A stretch of 50,075 nt of DNA, taken from Candidatus Borkfalkia faecavium. GTDB taxonomy: Bacteria; Bacillota; Clostridia; Christensenellales; Borkfalkiaceae. Below the pieces are notes generated by a model. It ran no database searches. It saw only the letters and a program-made list of their open reading frames with translations, and was not told where the DNA came from. This document shows, piece after piece, positions 22,556 through 31,235 of this stretch; the first letter of the stretch is position 1; every line of letters begins with the position of its first letter. Position numbers and translations under genes: made by a program. The stretch lies in NCBI GenBank assembly GCA_019114755.1, contig DXEW01000035.1, forward strand, positions 1 to 50,075, given 5' to 3'.

Positions 22556-23257
22556 ATGAGGATCAACAAATATCTTGCCGAATGCGGCATCGCCAGCAGG
22601 CGCGCCTGCGATAAATTGATCGGGGAGGGGCGCGTCAAGGTGAACGGCAGGGCCGCTTCGCTGGGCGAAGACGTATCCGAACGCGACGTCGTCACCGTAG
22701 ACGGGGCGCAGGTCGAACGCAAGCCCGTGCACCGGTATTTTCTCATGAACAAGCCCAAGGGGTATGTGTGTACCGTGAAGGACGACAAAGACCGCAAGAC
22801 GGTCATGCAGCTGCTTCCCGAAGGGGCGGGGCGGGTGTTCCCCGTCGGCAGGCTCGACTTCGACACGGAGGGCATGCTCATCTTCACGGACGACGGCGAC
22901 CTCGCCTTCCGCCTCACCCATCCCAAAAACGAGATCAGCAAGACGTATCTGGTGAAGATCGAGGGGAGCATCGGCGACGCCGAGCTCAACCGACTGCGCG
23001 CGGGCGTGGAGCTGGACGGAAAGCTCACCAACAAGAGCCGCATCAAGGTCGTGGCTACCGATAAAAAATTCACCAAGCTGCACATCACCGTCACAGAAGG
23101 GCGCAACCGCCAGGTGCGCAGGATGTTCGAGGCGGTGGGCAAGCACATCGTCTTTTTGAAGCGCATCAAGATCGGCGAAATGCCGCTCGGCTCCCTCGAA
23201 CGCGGCAAGGTGCGCAAGCTGACGCAGGAAGAGATCTTTTATCTGACCAATCTGTAA
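22556..23257 (+). CDS. rluB: 23S rRNA pseudouridine synthase, RluB/RsuA family
   Basis: The protein has 233 residues. An N-terminal S4 RNA-binding domain (about 1-45; MRINKYLAECGIASRRACD) is followed by the pseudouridine synthase domain. The catalytic aspartate is in GRLDFDTEGMLIFT near residue 100, and EGRNRQVRRMFEAVG is near 181. It modifies the peptidyl-transferase region of 23S rRNA in its relatives. The start at 22556 gives the canonical S4 N-terminus; the in-frame TTG at 22535 is rejected. Confidence 0.92.
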   Translation: MRINKYLAECGIASRRACDKLIGEGRVKVNGRAASLGEDVSERDVVTVDGAQVERKPVHRYFLMNKPKGYVCTVKDDKDRKTVMQLLPEGAGRVFPVGRLDFDTEGMLIFTDDGDLAFRLTHPKNEISKTYLVKIEGSIGDAELNRLRAGVELDGKLTNKSRIKVVATDKKFTKLHITVTEGRNRQVRRMFEAVGKHIVFLKRIKIGEMPLGSLERGKVRKLTQEEIFYLTNL

Positions 23258-23264
23258 CATCGCA

Positions 23265-23296
23265 GCGGCGGGACGTCCCGCCGCCGTCTCTGTCTT
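23265..23296 (+). terminator. hairpin after rluB, likely terminator
   Basis: GCGGCGGGAC and GTCCCGCCGC form a perfect 20-bp palindrome at 23265-23284, followed by a T-rich but interrupted run. It is a weaker terminator candidate than the others here. Confidence 0.5.
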
Positions 23297-23317
23297 TATG
23301 CCACGGAGGAAATTTAT

Positions 23318-23785
23318 TTGATACGCGTACTGTTTGTCTGCCTGGGCAACATCTGCCGCTCGCCCATGGCGGAATTCATCATGAAAAAAGAAATTGAGGA
23401 GCGCGGCATCGCCGCCTCGTTCGAGGTCGCCTCGGCAGGCACGAGCGACGAGGAAGAGGGCAACCCCGTCTACCCGCCCGCCCGCGCGGAGCTTTCTCGC
23501 CGCGGCATCGACTGCAGCGGCAAGCGCGCCCGCAAGATCGCCCGCGCCGACTGCGCGCACTTCGACTATATCCTCTGCATGGAAGACTGGCATGTGCGCA
23601 GCGTCCTGCGGCTGTGCGGCGAAAAGGAGAAGGAAAAGGTGCATCGCCTGTCCGACTATACGGACCGCCCGCACGACATCGCCGACCCGTGGTACACCCG
23701 CGATTTTGCCGCCGCCTACGGCGACATCCGCGCAGGCGTTGCCGCCTTTTTAGACAATCTGCAAGAAAAAACTTCTCACACTTAG
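23318..23785 (+). CDS. low-molecular-weight protein tyrosine phosphatase
   Basis: The protein has 155 residues. The P-loop CLGNICRS has nucleophile Cys8 and Arg14, followed by SPMAEF. The general-acid loop DPWY lies near residue 128. The start is TTG at 23318, with GGAGGA at 23305-23310 at ideal spacing; no other start would keep the N-terminal strand and P-loop. It probably dephosphorylates protein tyrosine or arginine residues. The gene stands alone between terminators. Confidence 0.9.
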   Translation: MIRVLFVCLGNICRSPMAEFIMKKEIEERGIAASFEVASAGTSDEEEGNPVYPPARAELSRRGIDCSGKRARKIARADCAHFDYILCMEDWHVRSVLRLCGEKEKEKVHRLSDYTDRPHDIADPWYTRDFAAAYGDIRAGVAAFLDNLQEKTSHT

Positions 23786-23788
23786 GCC

Positions 23789-23819
23789 AAGGCGCCCGCG
23801 GATACGGGGCGCTTTTTTA
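23789..23819 (+). terminator. intrinsic terminator after the tyrosine phosphatase gene
   Basis: GCGCCC at 23792-23797 and GGGCGC at 23807-23812, followed by six T. Confidence 0.85.
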
Positions 23820-23848
23820 TTGCAAAATTTTTGCGGGTAGTGTATAAT
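23820..23848 (+). promoter_or_regulatory. promoter of the uvrC-hprK operon
   Basis: TTGCAA at 23820-23825, 17-bp spacer and TATAAT at 23843-23848. It starts where the terminator T-run ends. The predicted start near 23855 is upstream of ATG 23880, which excludes the longer frame from 23847. Confidence 0.8.
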
Positions 23849-23879
23849 GTTTTTGCGGAGTTTCCGCGCCCATACAGAT

Positions 23880-25685
23880 ATGAACGAAATTCAAGAAAAA
23901 CTCAAACTGCTGCCGGACGCGCCGGGCGTGTATATCATGCTGGATAAAGACAAAAACGTCATCTACGTCGGCAAGGCGCGGGTGCTGAAAAACCGCGTGC
24001 GGCAGTATTTCCATTCCACGCAGAAGAGCGAAAAGGTGGCGGCGATGGTCGCCAACATCGCAGACTTTTATTATATCATCACCAAGTCTGAGATCGACGC
24101 CCTGTCGCTGGAAAACAACCTCATCAAAAAATATAAGCCGAAGTACAACATCCTCCTCAAAGACGACAAGACCTATCCCTATATCAAGGTGAGCACGTCG
24201 GAAAAATATCCCGCCTTTTCGGTGTCGCGCAAGCTCAAAAAGGGGGCGAAATATTTCGGCCCGTATATGGGCGGCGTGCGCGTGAAAGAGGTGCTCGAGA
24301 TCGTCAACATGGCCTACGGGGTGCGCACCTGTTCCACCGCCATCGGCGAAAAGCCCAAAAAGCCCTGCCTCAACTACCACATCCGCAAGTGCCCCGCCCC
24401 CTGCGCGCATTTGATCTCCGAAGAGGAGTACGCCGAACGGGTGAAGGCCGCCATGCGCTTTTTGGACGGCGAAGACGCCAATGTGGAAAAACTTTTGAAA
24501 GAGAAGATGGCGCAGTACGCCGAGGCGGAAGAGTTCGAACTGGCGATGGACTGCCGAGACAAGCTGGAAATGCTCTCCAAGATCGCCCTCAAGCGCATCA
24601 CCGCCCTTCGGCGCGACATCAATGCAGACGTCATCGCCTATATCAGCAACAACATGTACGCGGCGGTGAATATCCTCATCACCAGGCGGGGCATCATGCA
24701 GGGCGCGAGCACCTTTGCCTTAGACGGCGCCGGTTCCGACGAGGAGGCGCTCACCTCCTTCATCTCGCAGTATTACGCCCGCCACCAGATCCCCGACGAG
24801 CTCGTGGTGCAGGAATTTTGCGAAGGGCCGCTGCTGGAAGAGTTTTTCCGCGCCAATTATTCCAAAAACGTCGCCGTGCTGACGCCCAAGCAGGGCATCC
24901 GCCGCAGGCTGTTGGAGATGGCGGAAAAGAACGCCGCCGAGTACCTCGAAAAGGCGATCGACAAGATCCGCCACAAAGAGGACATGACCGTCAACGCCTG
25001 CGCGCGATTGCAGCAGCTGTTGGGGCTGTCGCGCTATCCGCGCCGCATGGAATGCTACGATATCTCTAACATCAGCGGCGTAGACAAGGTCGGCTCGATG
25101 GTGGTATTCATCGACGGCGAGGCGGACCGCGACCAGTACCGCCGCTTCAAGATCAAGACGGTAGAGGGCGCCAACGACTTTGCCAGTCTGCAGGAAGTGC
25201 TCGTCCGCCGCCTGTCTAAATTGGGGACGGAAGAGGAAGAGCGGTTCGCAAAGCCCGACCTTATCATCATCGACGGCGGCAAGGGCCAGCTCTCCGCCGT
25301 GCAGGAAATATTCGAACGCATGCACATCGAGGGCATCGACCTCATCTCCCTCGCCAAGCGGGAAGAGGAGATCTTCACCGTCGGCAGCAAAGAGAGCGTG
25401 CGGCTTGACAAGCGCGACTACTGCCTGCAGATGCTGCAGCGCATCCGCGACGAGGCGCACCGCTTCGCCATCACCTTTTTCCGCAACATCCACAGCAAGC
25501 GCTCGCTCACGTCCGTTCTCACCGAGATCCCGGGCGTGGGCAAGATCAAGCGCAAGGCGCTCATCGAGCGCTTCGGCACCATCGACCGCATCATGAAGGC
25601 GGACGAAGCGGATATCGCCGCCGTCGCCGGCATCGGCGCAAATCTCGCCGCGGCGATCAAACAATATTTCGAGGAAGAGTTATGA
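23880..25685 (+). CDS. uvrC: excinuclease ABC subunit C
   Basis: The protein has 601 residues and makes the dual incisions of nucleotide excision repair. It has a GIY-YIG domain (PGVYIMLDKDKNVIYVGKA, about 12-95), a UVR motif (about 195-230), an RNase H-like endonuclease domain (ECYDISNISGVDKVGSMV from about 389) and C-terminal helix-hairpin-helix motifs (IPGVGKIKRKAL and VAGIGANLAAAI). The start at 23880 is set by the promoter; the SD is weak. It overlaps the next gene by ATGA. No LexA-type box is evident. Confidence 0.95.
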   Translation: MNEIQEKLKLLPDAPGVYIMLDKDKNVIYVGKARVLKNRVRQYFHSTQKSEKVAAMVANIADFYYIITKSEIDALSLENNLIKKYKPKYNILLKDDKTYPYIKVSTSEKYPAFSVSRKLKKGAKYFGPYMGGVRVKEVLEIVNMAYGVRTCSTAIGEKPKKPCLNYHIRKCPAPCAHLISEEEYAERVKAAMRFLDGEDANVEKLLKEKMAQYAEAEEFELAMDCRDKLEMLSKIALKRITALRRDINADVIAYISNNMYAAVNILITRRGIMQGASTFALDGAGSDEEALTSFISQYYARHQIPDELVVQEFCEGPLLEEFFRANYSKNVAVLTPKQGIRRRLLEMAEKNAAEYLEKAIDKIRHKEDMTVNACARLQQLLGLSRYPRRMECYDISNISGVDKVGSMVVFIDGEADRDQYRRFKIKTVEGANDFASLQEVLVRRLSKLGTEEEERFAKPDLIIIDGGKGQLSAVQEIFERMHIEGIDLISLAKREEEIFTVGSKESVRLDKRDYCLQMLQRIRDEAHRFAITFFRNIHSKRSLTSVLTEIPGVGKIKRKALIERFGTIDRIMKADEADIAAVAGIGANLAAAIKQYFEEEL

Positions 25686-26506
25686 ATCTGCGATATAAGC
25701 TGATCGTTTCCGATTTCGACGGCACCCTCCGCCAAAGCGGCGGCGGTATATCGGACGGGAACGTGCGCGCCATTCAAGAATTCGGCGCGGCGGGCGGCAT
25801 ATTCGCCCTGTGCACGGGCAGGATGCCGTCGTCCATCCTGCCGTATGCGCGAAAGCTCGGCCTTCGGGGGCTGCTCGCCTCTTATCAGGGGGCGGTGATC
25901 CAGAATATTGCCGACGGCGCCTTCGTGCGCGACAGCCGCATCCCTTCCGCCGACGCGGCGGAGATCTGCGAATTTTTGCAGGCGGACGGGGCGCACATCC
26001 ATGTGTACGACGGGAACGACTTTTACGTCAATAAAGACGACGATTTCCGCCGCTGGTACGAAAAGACCTGCGCTGTGCGCGGCATCCTCACGCCCTTCGA
26101 CGTCGCCTCCGTCGTGCGCGAAAAGGGCGTTTCGCCTCACAAGATCATCGTGGTCAGCCCCGCCAGCGAGCGGGAACGCATCCTGCGGGCGGTCACGGAA
26201 CGCTATGGCGGACGGTTCTATGTGACCACCAGCATGGAAAATCTGGTCGAGATCGTCATGCGCGGCAGCGATAAGGGCGGGGCGCTGCGCTACCTGGCGG
26301 ACTATTACGGCATCCCGCTCGCCGAGACCATCGCCATCGGCGACAACTTCAACGACCTGCCCATGCTCCGCGCCGCAGGGCTGGGCGCGGCGGTGGAAAA
26401 CGGAGAAGAAGCACTCAAAGCGCAGGCAGACTTCGTCACCCGCACTTGCGATGAAGACGGCGTCGCCTACGTCATCAAAAAATTCGGAATGGGGGATCTG
26501 GTATGA
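25682..26506 (+). CDS. Cof-type HAD phosphatase
   Basis: The protein has 274 residues of the HAD superfamily, Cof/IIB group. Motif I is SDFDGTL with nucleophile Asp11 and acid Asp13; motif IV is GDNFNDLPML near residue 220, following a lysine in GSDKGGAL. Members dephosphorylate sugar phosphates or cofactors; the substrate cannot be told from sequence. ATGA overlaps join it to uvrC upstream and hprK downstream. Confidence 0.9.
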   Translation: MNLRYKLIVSDFDGTLRQSGGGISDGNVRAIQEFGAAGGIFALCTGRMPSSILPYARKLGLRGLLASYQGAVIQNIADGAFVRDSRIPSADAAEICEFLQADGAHIHVYDGNDFYVNKDDDFRRWYEKTCAVRGILTPFDVASVVREKGVSPHKIIVVSPASERERILRAVTERYGGRFYVTTSMENLVEIVMRGSDKGGALRYLADYYGIPLAETIAIGDNFNDLPMLRAAGLGAAVENGEEALKAQADFVTRTCDEDGVAYVIKKFGMGDLV

Positions 26507-27417
26507 ACGAACAAGAGACCATCCTGTTGGAAAGTTTTTGCGCCAGCCTGGGGCTGGAAGTGGTGTTTGCGGGCAGGGGAAGGATGACCCTCTCCTCGTA
26601 CAGCGTCGTGCGGCCGGGCCTGCAGCTGGCGGGGTACTTCAAGTATTTCGATTCTTCCCGCATCATCGTTATCGGCAATTCGGAATACGAATACCTGCGC
26701 GATTTGCCGCTGGAACTGCGGCATGAGCGTGTGCAGGCGCTGATGTCGTACCACGATATCCCCTGCATCATTTTGACGCGCGACCTGCCCGTGCCGCAGG
26801 AAGTCATCGAACAGGCGCGCCTCACGGGCTGCCCCATCCTGCGCACCGACCGCGTGACGACGGTGCTCATGAACGATCTGTTCTATTATTTGAACAAAAA
26901 GCTGGCGCCCTCCATCACCATGCACGGCGTGCTGATGGACGTCTCCGGCGTCGGCATCCTCATCACCGGGCACAGCGGCGTCGGCAAGAGCGAGACGGCG
27001 ATGGAACTGATCAAACGCGGCCACCGCCTCGTCGCCGACGACAGCGTCATCATCCGCCGCGAGGGGGATACGCTGGTCGGCACCTCGCCCGAGCTCATCC
27101 GCTACTTCATGGAACTGCGCGGCATCGGCATTTTGAACATCAAAAATATGTACGGTTCCGGTTCCATCCTCAACGAAAAGAGCATCGAACTGGTCATGGA
27201 GCTGGAAGACTGGGTAGAGGGGAAGGAATACGACCGCCTCGGCGTGGGCACGCAGTACGAGACCATCCTCAACCAGAAGGTGATGAAGCACACCATCCCC
27301 GTCAAGCCGGGGCGCAACCTCTCCATCATCATCGAGGTGGCGGCGCGCAACTTCCGCCTGAAGAGCATGGGCTACGATGCGGCGCAGGAGCTCATTTCCC
27401 GCACCATCGGCAGATAA
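26503..27417 (+). CDS. hprK: HPr kinase/phosphorylase
   Basis: The protein has 304 residues. It phosphorylates HPr and Crh on the regulatory serine and also removes the phosphate. The conserved His141 lies in MHGVLMDVSGVG, Walker A is GHSGVGKS (156-163), and KRGHRLVADD and PVKPGRNLSIIIEVAA follow. The Crh-like target is encoded at 31222. This points to CcpA-type catabolite control. The last gene of the uvrC operon. Confidence 0.95.
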   Translation: MNEQETILLESFCASLGLEVVFAGRGRMTLSSYSVVRPGLQLAGYFKYFDSSRIIVIGNSEYEYLRDLPLELRHERVQALMSYHDIPCIILTRDLPVPQEVIEQARLTGCPILRTDRVTTVLMNDLFYYLNKKLAPSITMHGVLMDVSGVGILITGHSGVGKSETAMELIKRGHRLVADDSVIIRREGDTLVGTSPELIRYFMELRGIGILNIKNMYGSGSILNEKSIELVMELEDWVEGKEYDRLGVGTQYETILNQKVMKHTIPVKPGRNLSIIIEVAARNFRLKSMGYDAAQELISRTIGR

Positions 27418-27430
27418 ACGAAACGATGAT

Positions 27431-27460
27431 AAAAGGCACGGCGGGCGGCCGTGTCTTTTT
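27431..27460 (+). terminator. intrinsic terminator after hprK
   Basis: GGCACGGC at 27435-27442 pairs with GCCGTGTC at 27448-27455 (one wobble), flanked by AAAA and a T5 run. Confidence 0.85.
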
Positions 27461-27567
27461 GCGTATTCTTGCATATTCGGCGGGAGCGCCGCTTTGCGCC
27501 CCTCGGCCGCAGGAAAATTTTGCGGCGGCGATACTAAACGCGCCTTTCCGTTCATATATTGGTCTGT

Positions 27568-28545
27568 ATGAAGAAGAGGAAGCTGCAGGCGATCGTATGC
27601 GGGCTGCTGGCCGCCGCCTGTGTGGCGGCGGCGTGCCTGTTCGCCTATCCCGCCCTGAACGCGCAGACGCAGCCGGACCCCGCGCGGCAGGCGGGCATCC
27701 TGCGGCTGTGGCATATCGACGGGTTTGAAGGGGGCAAGGGCTCGCGCGCCTCCTTTCTTAGCCGCGCCGCCGATGCATTCGAAAAGGAGAGCGGCATGAT
27801 CGTCCTCGTCACGGTGCATACCGCCGAGAGCGCGCGCAGCGCCCTGCAGGCGGGCGACGCGCCCGATCTCCTGTCTTTCGGCGGCGATGCGGCGTATATC
27901 GCCGACTTTGCCCTGCCGCTGCGCGGCCTGCATTTTGCCGCGGCGGAGACGGGCGGCGAAACGGTCGCCTATCCGTGGTGCCGCGGGGCGTACTTCCTGT
28001 TTTCGGCAGACGGCGACTTTTCGGGTATCGATGCGGAAAACACGCTGCTCTCCGCGGGGCGCGGCTCGTGCATACAGGCGGCGGCGTGGTCGGCGGGGCT
28101 GCGCGGGGCGTTCACGGCGGAAACGCCCGCGCAGGCGTATGTGCATTGGCTTGGCGGCAAATACCGCTATCTTCTCGGCACCCAGCGAGACGTACAGCGG
28201 CTTTTGACCCGCGGGGCGCAGTTCGAGGCGCTGCCCGTGGGCGGATATAACGACCTGCTGCAATACATCTGCATCTGCAGCGGCGGGCAGTACGCGGCGT
28301 CGCTCGCCTTTATCGAATACCTGCTCTCCGACAAGGTGCAGGGCGAACTTTCGCAGATCGGCATGCTCAGCGTCCGCAGCGTCGTCTATACAAGCGGCCC
28401 GCTGGCGTCGGCGCAGCCGTTTGCGGCAAAGTCTCCGCACGCCTTTTTATCCGCCGACGGGTGGCGGCAGTTCGGCCTTGCGGCGGAAGCCGCCCTGCAG
28501 GGAGACGAAAACGGCGCAAAAAATTTACAAAATTTTCTCATATAG
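27568..28545 (+). CDS. orphan extracytoplasmic solute-binding-like protein
   Basis: The protein has 325 residues. A hydrophobic N-terminal segment (about 7-28) contains a weak lipobox-like AAAC. The mature part starts with LRLWHIDGFEGGKGSR and continues with FEKESGMIVLVT and GDAPDLLSFGG, the pattern of family 1 sugar-binding proteins of ABC transporters. No permease or ATPase gene is nearby. At 325 residues it is shorter than the usual 400-450. It lies alone between the hprK terminator and the murB promoter. No clear SD precedes 27568 or the in-frame TTG at 27559. Its role is unknown. Confidence 0.65.
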   Translation: MKKRKLQAIVCGLLAAACVAAACLFAYPALNAQTQPDPARQAGILRLWHIDGFEGGKGSRASFLSRAADAFEKESGMIVLVTVHTAESARSALQAGDAPDLLSFGGDAAYIADFALPLRGLHFAAAETGGETVAYPWCRGAYFLFSADGDFSGIDAENTLLSAGRGSCIQAAAWSAGLRGAFTAETPAQAYVHWLGGKYRYLLGTQRDVQRLLTRGAQFEALPVGGYNDLLQYICICSGGQYAASLAFIEYLLSDKVQGELSQIGMLSVRSVVYTSGPLASAQPFAAKSPHAFLSADGWRQFGLAAEAALQGDENGAKNLQNFLI

Positions 28546-28547
28546 CA

Positions 28548-28576
28548 TTGTAAAAAGGGCGATTTTGCTGTATAAT
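28548..28576 (+). promoter_or_regulatory. promoter of the murB operon
   Basis: TTGTAA at 28548-28553, 17-bp spacer and TATAAT at 28571-28576. Transcription from about 28583 leaves a leader of only about 9 nt before the TTG start, cutting into the AGGGGGG SD at 28577-28583. Confidence 0.75.
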
Positions 28577-28591
28577 AGGGGGGAAGAAGTT

Positions 28592-29488
28592 TTGAGCTTT
28601 GGCGATAGCATCCTGGCGAAGTTTCCGTCGCTGCCGCATTGCAGAGATTTCCGCTTTGACGGGTATACGACGCTCGGCGTCGGCGGCGGCGCGCCGCTGG
28701 CGCTGTTTCCGCGCTGCGCCGAAGAGCTTTCGGCGCTCGTCTGTTTTTTGCAGTCGGAAAAGCTGCCGCATCGCGTCGTCGGCAACGGTTCGAACATCCT
28801 TGCGGCGGATGCGGGCTTTTGCGGAGCCATTGTGGCGGCGTCGCGCATGCGCGGCATCCGCTGCCAGGGGGAACTTGCGGAAGCGGAGTGCGGCGTTTCT
28901 GTCTCTGCGCTGCTGCGCGTGTGCGCGGAGCACGGCCTCGGCGGCATCGGATTTATGGCGGGCATCCCCGCAGCCGTGGGCGGCGCGGTGTATATGAACG
29001 CGGGCGCGCAGGGGCGGTGTATCGCCGAATGTATCGAGAGCGTGCGCGTCGCCGAAGGCGGCAGGGTGTTCGAATTAAAGGCGGGCGAATGCTGCTTTTC
29101 CTATAAGCATTCCGCCTTTATGGAGTCCGGCTGCTGTATCCTCTCCGCTAAATTCCGCCTGCAAAAGGGGCTTGTGCAGAGTATTCTGTCTGACATACGC
29201 GCCGCTTTGCGCCGCAGAGAAGGGCTGCCGCGCGGCAAAAGCTGCGGCTGCGTGTTCAAAAACGGCAGAGGCTATACCGCGGGCGAAATCATCGAGCGCG
29301 CGGGCATGAAGGGCGCAGCCTGCGGCGGCGCCTTCGTTTCCGGCGCACACGCGAATTTTATCATCAACGGCGGCAGGGCGAGCACGGCAGACTGTTTGGC
29401 GCTCATCGGCCGCATACGGGCGGCGGTGGCGGCTTCGTCGCGCATCCTGCTGCAAGAGGAAATTTGTTACATAGGAGATTTTGCATGA
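28592..29488 (+). CDS. murB: UDP-N-acetylenolpyruvoylglucosamine reductase
   Basis: The protein has 298 residues and makes UDP-MurNAc for peptidoglycan. FAD-binding motifs are TTLGVGG near 28, VVGNGSN near 64 and GIPAAVGGAVYMNAGA near 124. CGCVFKN holds the proton-donor region near 222, in the type II arrangement. The start is TTG at 28592 after AGGGGGG; the longer frame from 28421 overlaps the upstream gene and its promoter. It overlaps the PHP gene by ATGA. A degenerate copy of the dispersed repeat lies at 29172. Confidence 0.93.
   Translation: MSFGDSILAKFPSLPHCRDFRFDGYTTLGVGGGAPLALFPRCAEELSALVCFLQSEKLPHRVVGNGSNILAADAGFCGAIVAASRMRGIRCQGELAEAECGVSVSALLRVCAEHGLGGIGFMAGIPAAVGGAVYMNAGAQGRCIAECIESVRVAEGGRVFELKAGECCFSYKHSAFMESGCCILSAKFRLQKGLVQSILSDIRAALRRREGLPRGKSCGCVFKNGRGYTAGEIIERAGMKGAACGGAFVSGAHANFIINGGRASTADCLALIGRIRAAVAASSRILLQEEICYIGDFA
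29172..29198 (+). repeat. dispersed AGTACTATG motif, copy 6 (degenerate, inside murB)
   Basis: TTGTGCAGAGTATTCTG followed by TCTGACATAC. It resembles copy 1 and is translated as LVQSILSDI. This is the weakest of the series. Confidence 0.3.
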
Positions 29489-30258
29489 CCCTGACGGGAG
29501 ATTACCATACGCACACCGTGTACAGCCACGGCAAGGGCAGCGTGTTCGACAACGCGCGGCGCGCCAAAGAGATCGGCCTTGGCGAGATCGCCATCTCCGA
29601 TCACGGCTTTGCGCAGATGGCGTTCGGCCTGCGGCGGCGGCAGCTGCCGCAGCTCATAGAAGACTGCCGTGCGGCTGGCCGCGAGACGGGCATCCCCGTA
29701 TATGTGGGCATCGAGGCGAACATCTGCGGCGAGAGCGGCAAGACAGACCTCGGCGAGCAAGACTACGACAATTTTGACGTCTTTCTGGCGGGCATGCACC
29801 GCTTCGTGCGCTTCGAGCGCTGGCGCGACGCCTGGAATTTGTTGGCGAAAAACTATGCCGACTGCGCCCTCCGCCTGCGGCCGGGCGCCTCGCTCATCCG
29901 CAGCAACACCAGGGCTTACATCCGCTGCATCCAAAAAAATCCCCTTGACGCTGTCACACACCTGAATTTCCTCTGCTTTTGCGACGTGGCGGAAGTCGCC
30001 AAGGCGGCGCGCGACTATGGGACGTACATCGAACTCAATTCCAAAAAGGTACACCTGACGGACGAAGAGCTGGCGCGGGTGGCGGATACGGGCGTGCGCT
30101 TCATCGTCGGGTCCGACGCGCATACGCCGGATCGCATCGGCGACACGAAGCTGGTGGACGAGCAGCTGGCGCGCATCGGCTTTCCGCGCGAGCGCATCGA
30201 CAATATCGACGGCAGGAAGCCGCACTTCCGCTTCCGCGCCTTCAAAGAAGGGCGGTGA
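29485..30258 (+). CDS. PHP-domain metal-dependent phosphatase
   Basis: The protein has 257 residues. PHP metal motifs are DYHTHTVYSHGKGSV at the start, SDHGF near 35, GIEANI near 75, a GMHR motif near 105 and GSDAHTPDRIG near 212. Relatives hydrolyse phosphate monoesters such as histidinol phosphate; no his gene is nearby and the substrate is open. In clostridia a gene like this often lies between murB and rapZ/whiA. The start at 29485 overlaps the murB stop. Confidence 0.88.
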   Translation: MTLTGDYHTHTVYSHGKGSVFDNARRAKEIGLGEIAISDHGFAQMAFGLRRRQLPQLIEDCRAAGRETGIPVYVGIEANICGESGKTDLGEQDYDNFDVFLAGMHRFVRFERWRDAWNLLAKNYADCALRLRPGASLIRSNTRAYIRCIQKNPLDAVTHLNFLCFCDVAEVAKAARDYGTYIELNSKKVHLTDEELARVADTGVRFIVGSDAHTPDRIGDTKLVDEQLARIGFPRERIDNIDGRKPHFRFRAFKEGR

Positions 30259-30263
30259 CGGGC

Positions 30264-31235
30264 GTGGCGAACAATTTTACCGGCGAGATCAAGCGCGAAT
30301 TGGTCAAAAGCGGGCTGGAAAACGCCTGCTGCAAGACGGCGGCGCTTTCGGCGTTTTTGCGCGCCACGGGCAGCGCCGTCCGCATCGGCGGGCAGACGGG
30401 GTTTGAATTCGTGACCGAAAGCGAACCGGTGGCGGAATATATGATCGGCCTGTTTGAAGAACTGTACGGCGAAGTGCTGACCATCATCCATGCGGGCGCG
30501 GATGCGCGCAACGGGCGGGACAGGTTCGTGTTCCGCTGCCTTTCCGACAGGTCGCTGTACATCCTCATGGAGCTGGGCATCGCCGTGCGCACGGCGGACG
30601 GCTTCACCTTGCAGTCGGGAATCGACCGCTATGTGGTCGAAAACGCCTGCTGCAAGCGCGCCTATGCCGTGGGCGCCTTCCTCGGCAGCGGCTCTTGCAC
30701 CATCCCCGAACGGGAGGGGGCGCGATCGGGCTACCACCTCGAGGTCATCTTTTCGGGCAGGCAGCAGGCGGAAGAGTTCTGCGCCCTGCTCGCCGAGCAG
30801 GAGATCCTCGCCAAGTGCCTCGCCCGCAAGGGGACGTGGATCGCCTATCTGAAGAGCCGCGAGAGCATTTCAGACTTTTTCGCCCTCATCGGCGCGCAGT
30901 CGGCGCTCACCCGCCTGGAAGAGCTGGCGAGCGCCAAAGACGAGCGCAACCAGATCAACCGCGTGGCGAACTGCATGCAGAAAAATTACGACAAGAGCGT
31001 GCTCGCTTCCGTCCGGCAGATCCGCGCCATCGAGGCCATCGCCCGCGCGCAGGGGCTGGACAAGCTGGACGAGCCGCTGCGGCAGACGGCACAGGCGAGG
31101 CTGGAAGACAAAGAAGCTTCCTTCAAAGAACTCGCCCAGCGGCTGAACATATCAAAGAGCTGCCTGAATCATCGGCTCAGGAAGCTGACGCAGATCGCCG
31201 ATGAACTGAACGGAGGTCAACATGGAACGTGCTAA
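30264..31235 (+). CDS. whiA: WhiA-type regulator
   Basis: The protein has 323 residues. The N-terminal and central region (about 1-200) is the LAGLIDADG homing-endonuclease-like fold without catalytic function; GAFLGSGSCTIPE near 134 is typical of WhiA. The C-terminal helix-turn-helix is at about 285-320 (FKELAQRLNISKSCLNHRL). It acts in cell division and chromosome segregation in Firmicutes. Start uncertain: GTG at 30264 gives MANNFTGEIKREL as in relatives; GTG at 30255 would overlap the PHP stop by GTGA. Confidence 0.92.
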   Translation: MANNFTGEIKRELVKSGLENACCKTAALSAFLRATGSAVRIGGQTGFEFVTESEPVAEYMIGLFEELYGEVLTIIHAGADARNGRDRFVFRCLSDRSLYILMELGIAVRTADGFTLQSGIDRYVVENACCKRAYAVGAFLGSGSCTIPEREGARSGYHLEVIFSGRQQAEEFCALLAEQEILAKCLARKGTWIAYLKSRESISDFFALIGAQSALTRLEELASAKDERNQINRVANCMQKNYDKSVLASVRQIRAIEAIARAQGLDKLDEPLRQTAQARLEDKEASFKELAQRLNISKSCLNHRLRKLTQIADELNGGQHGTC

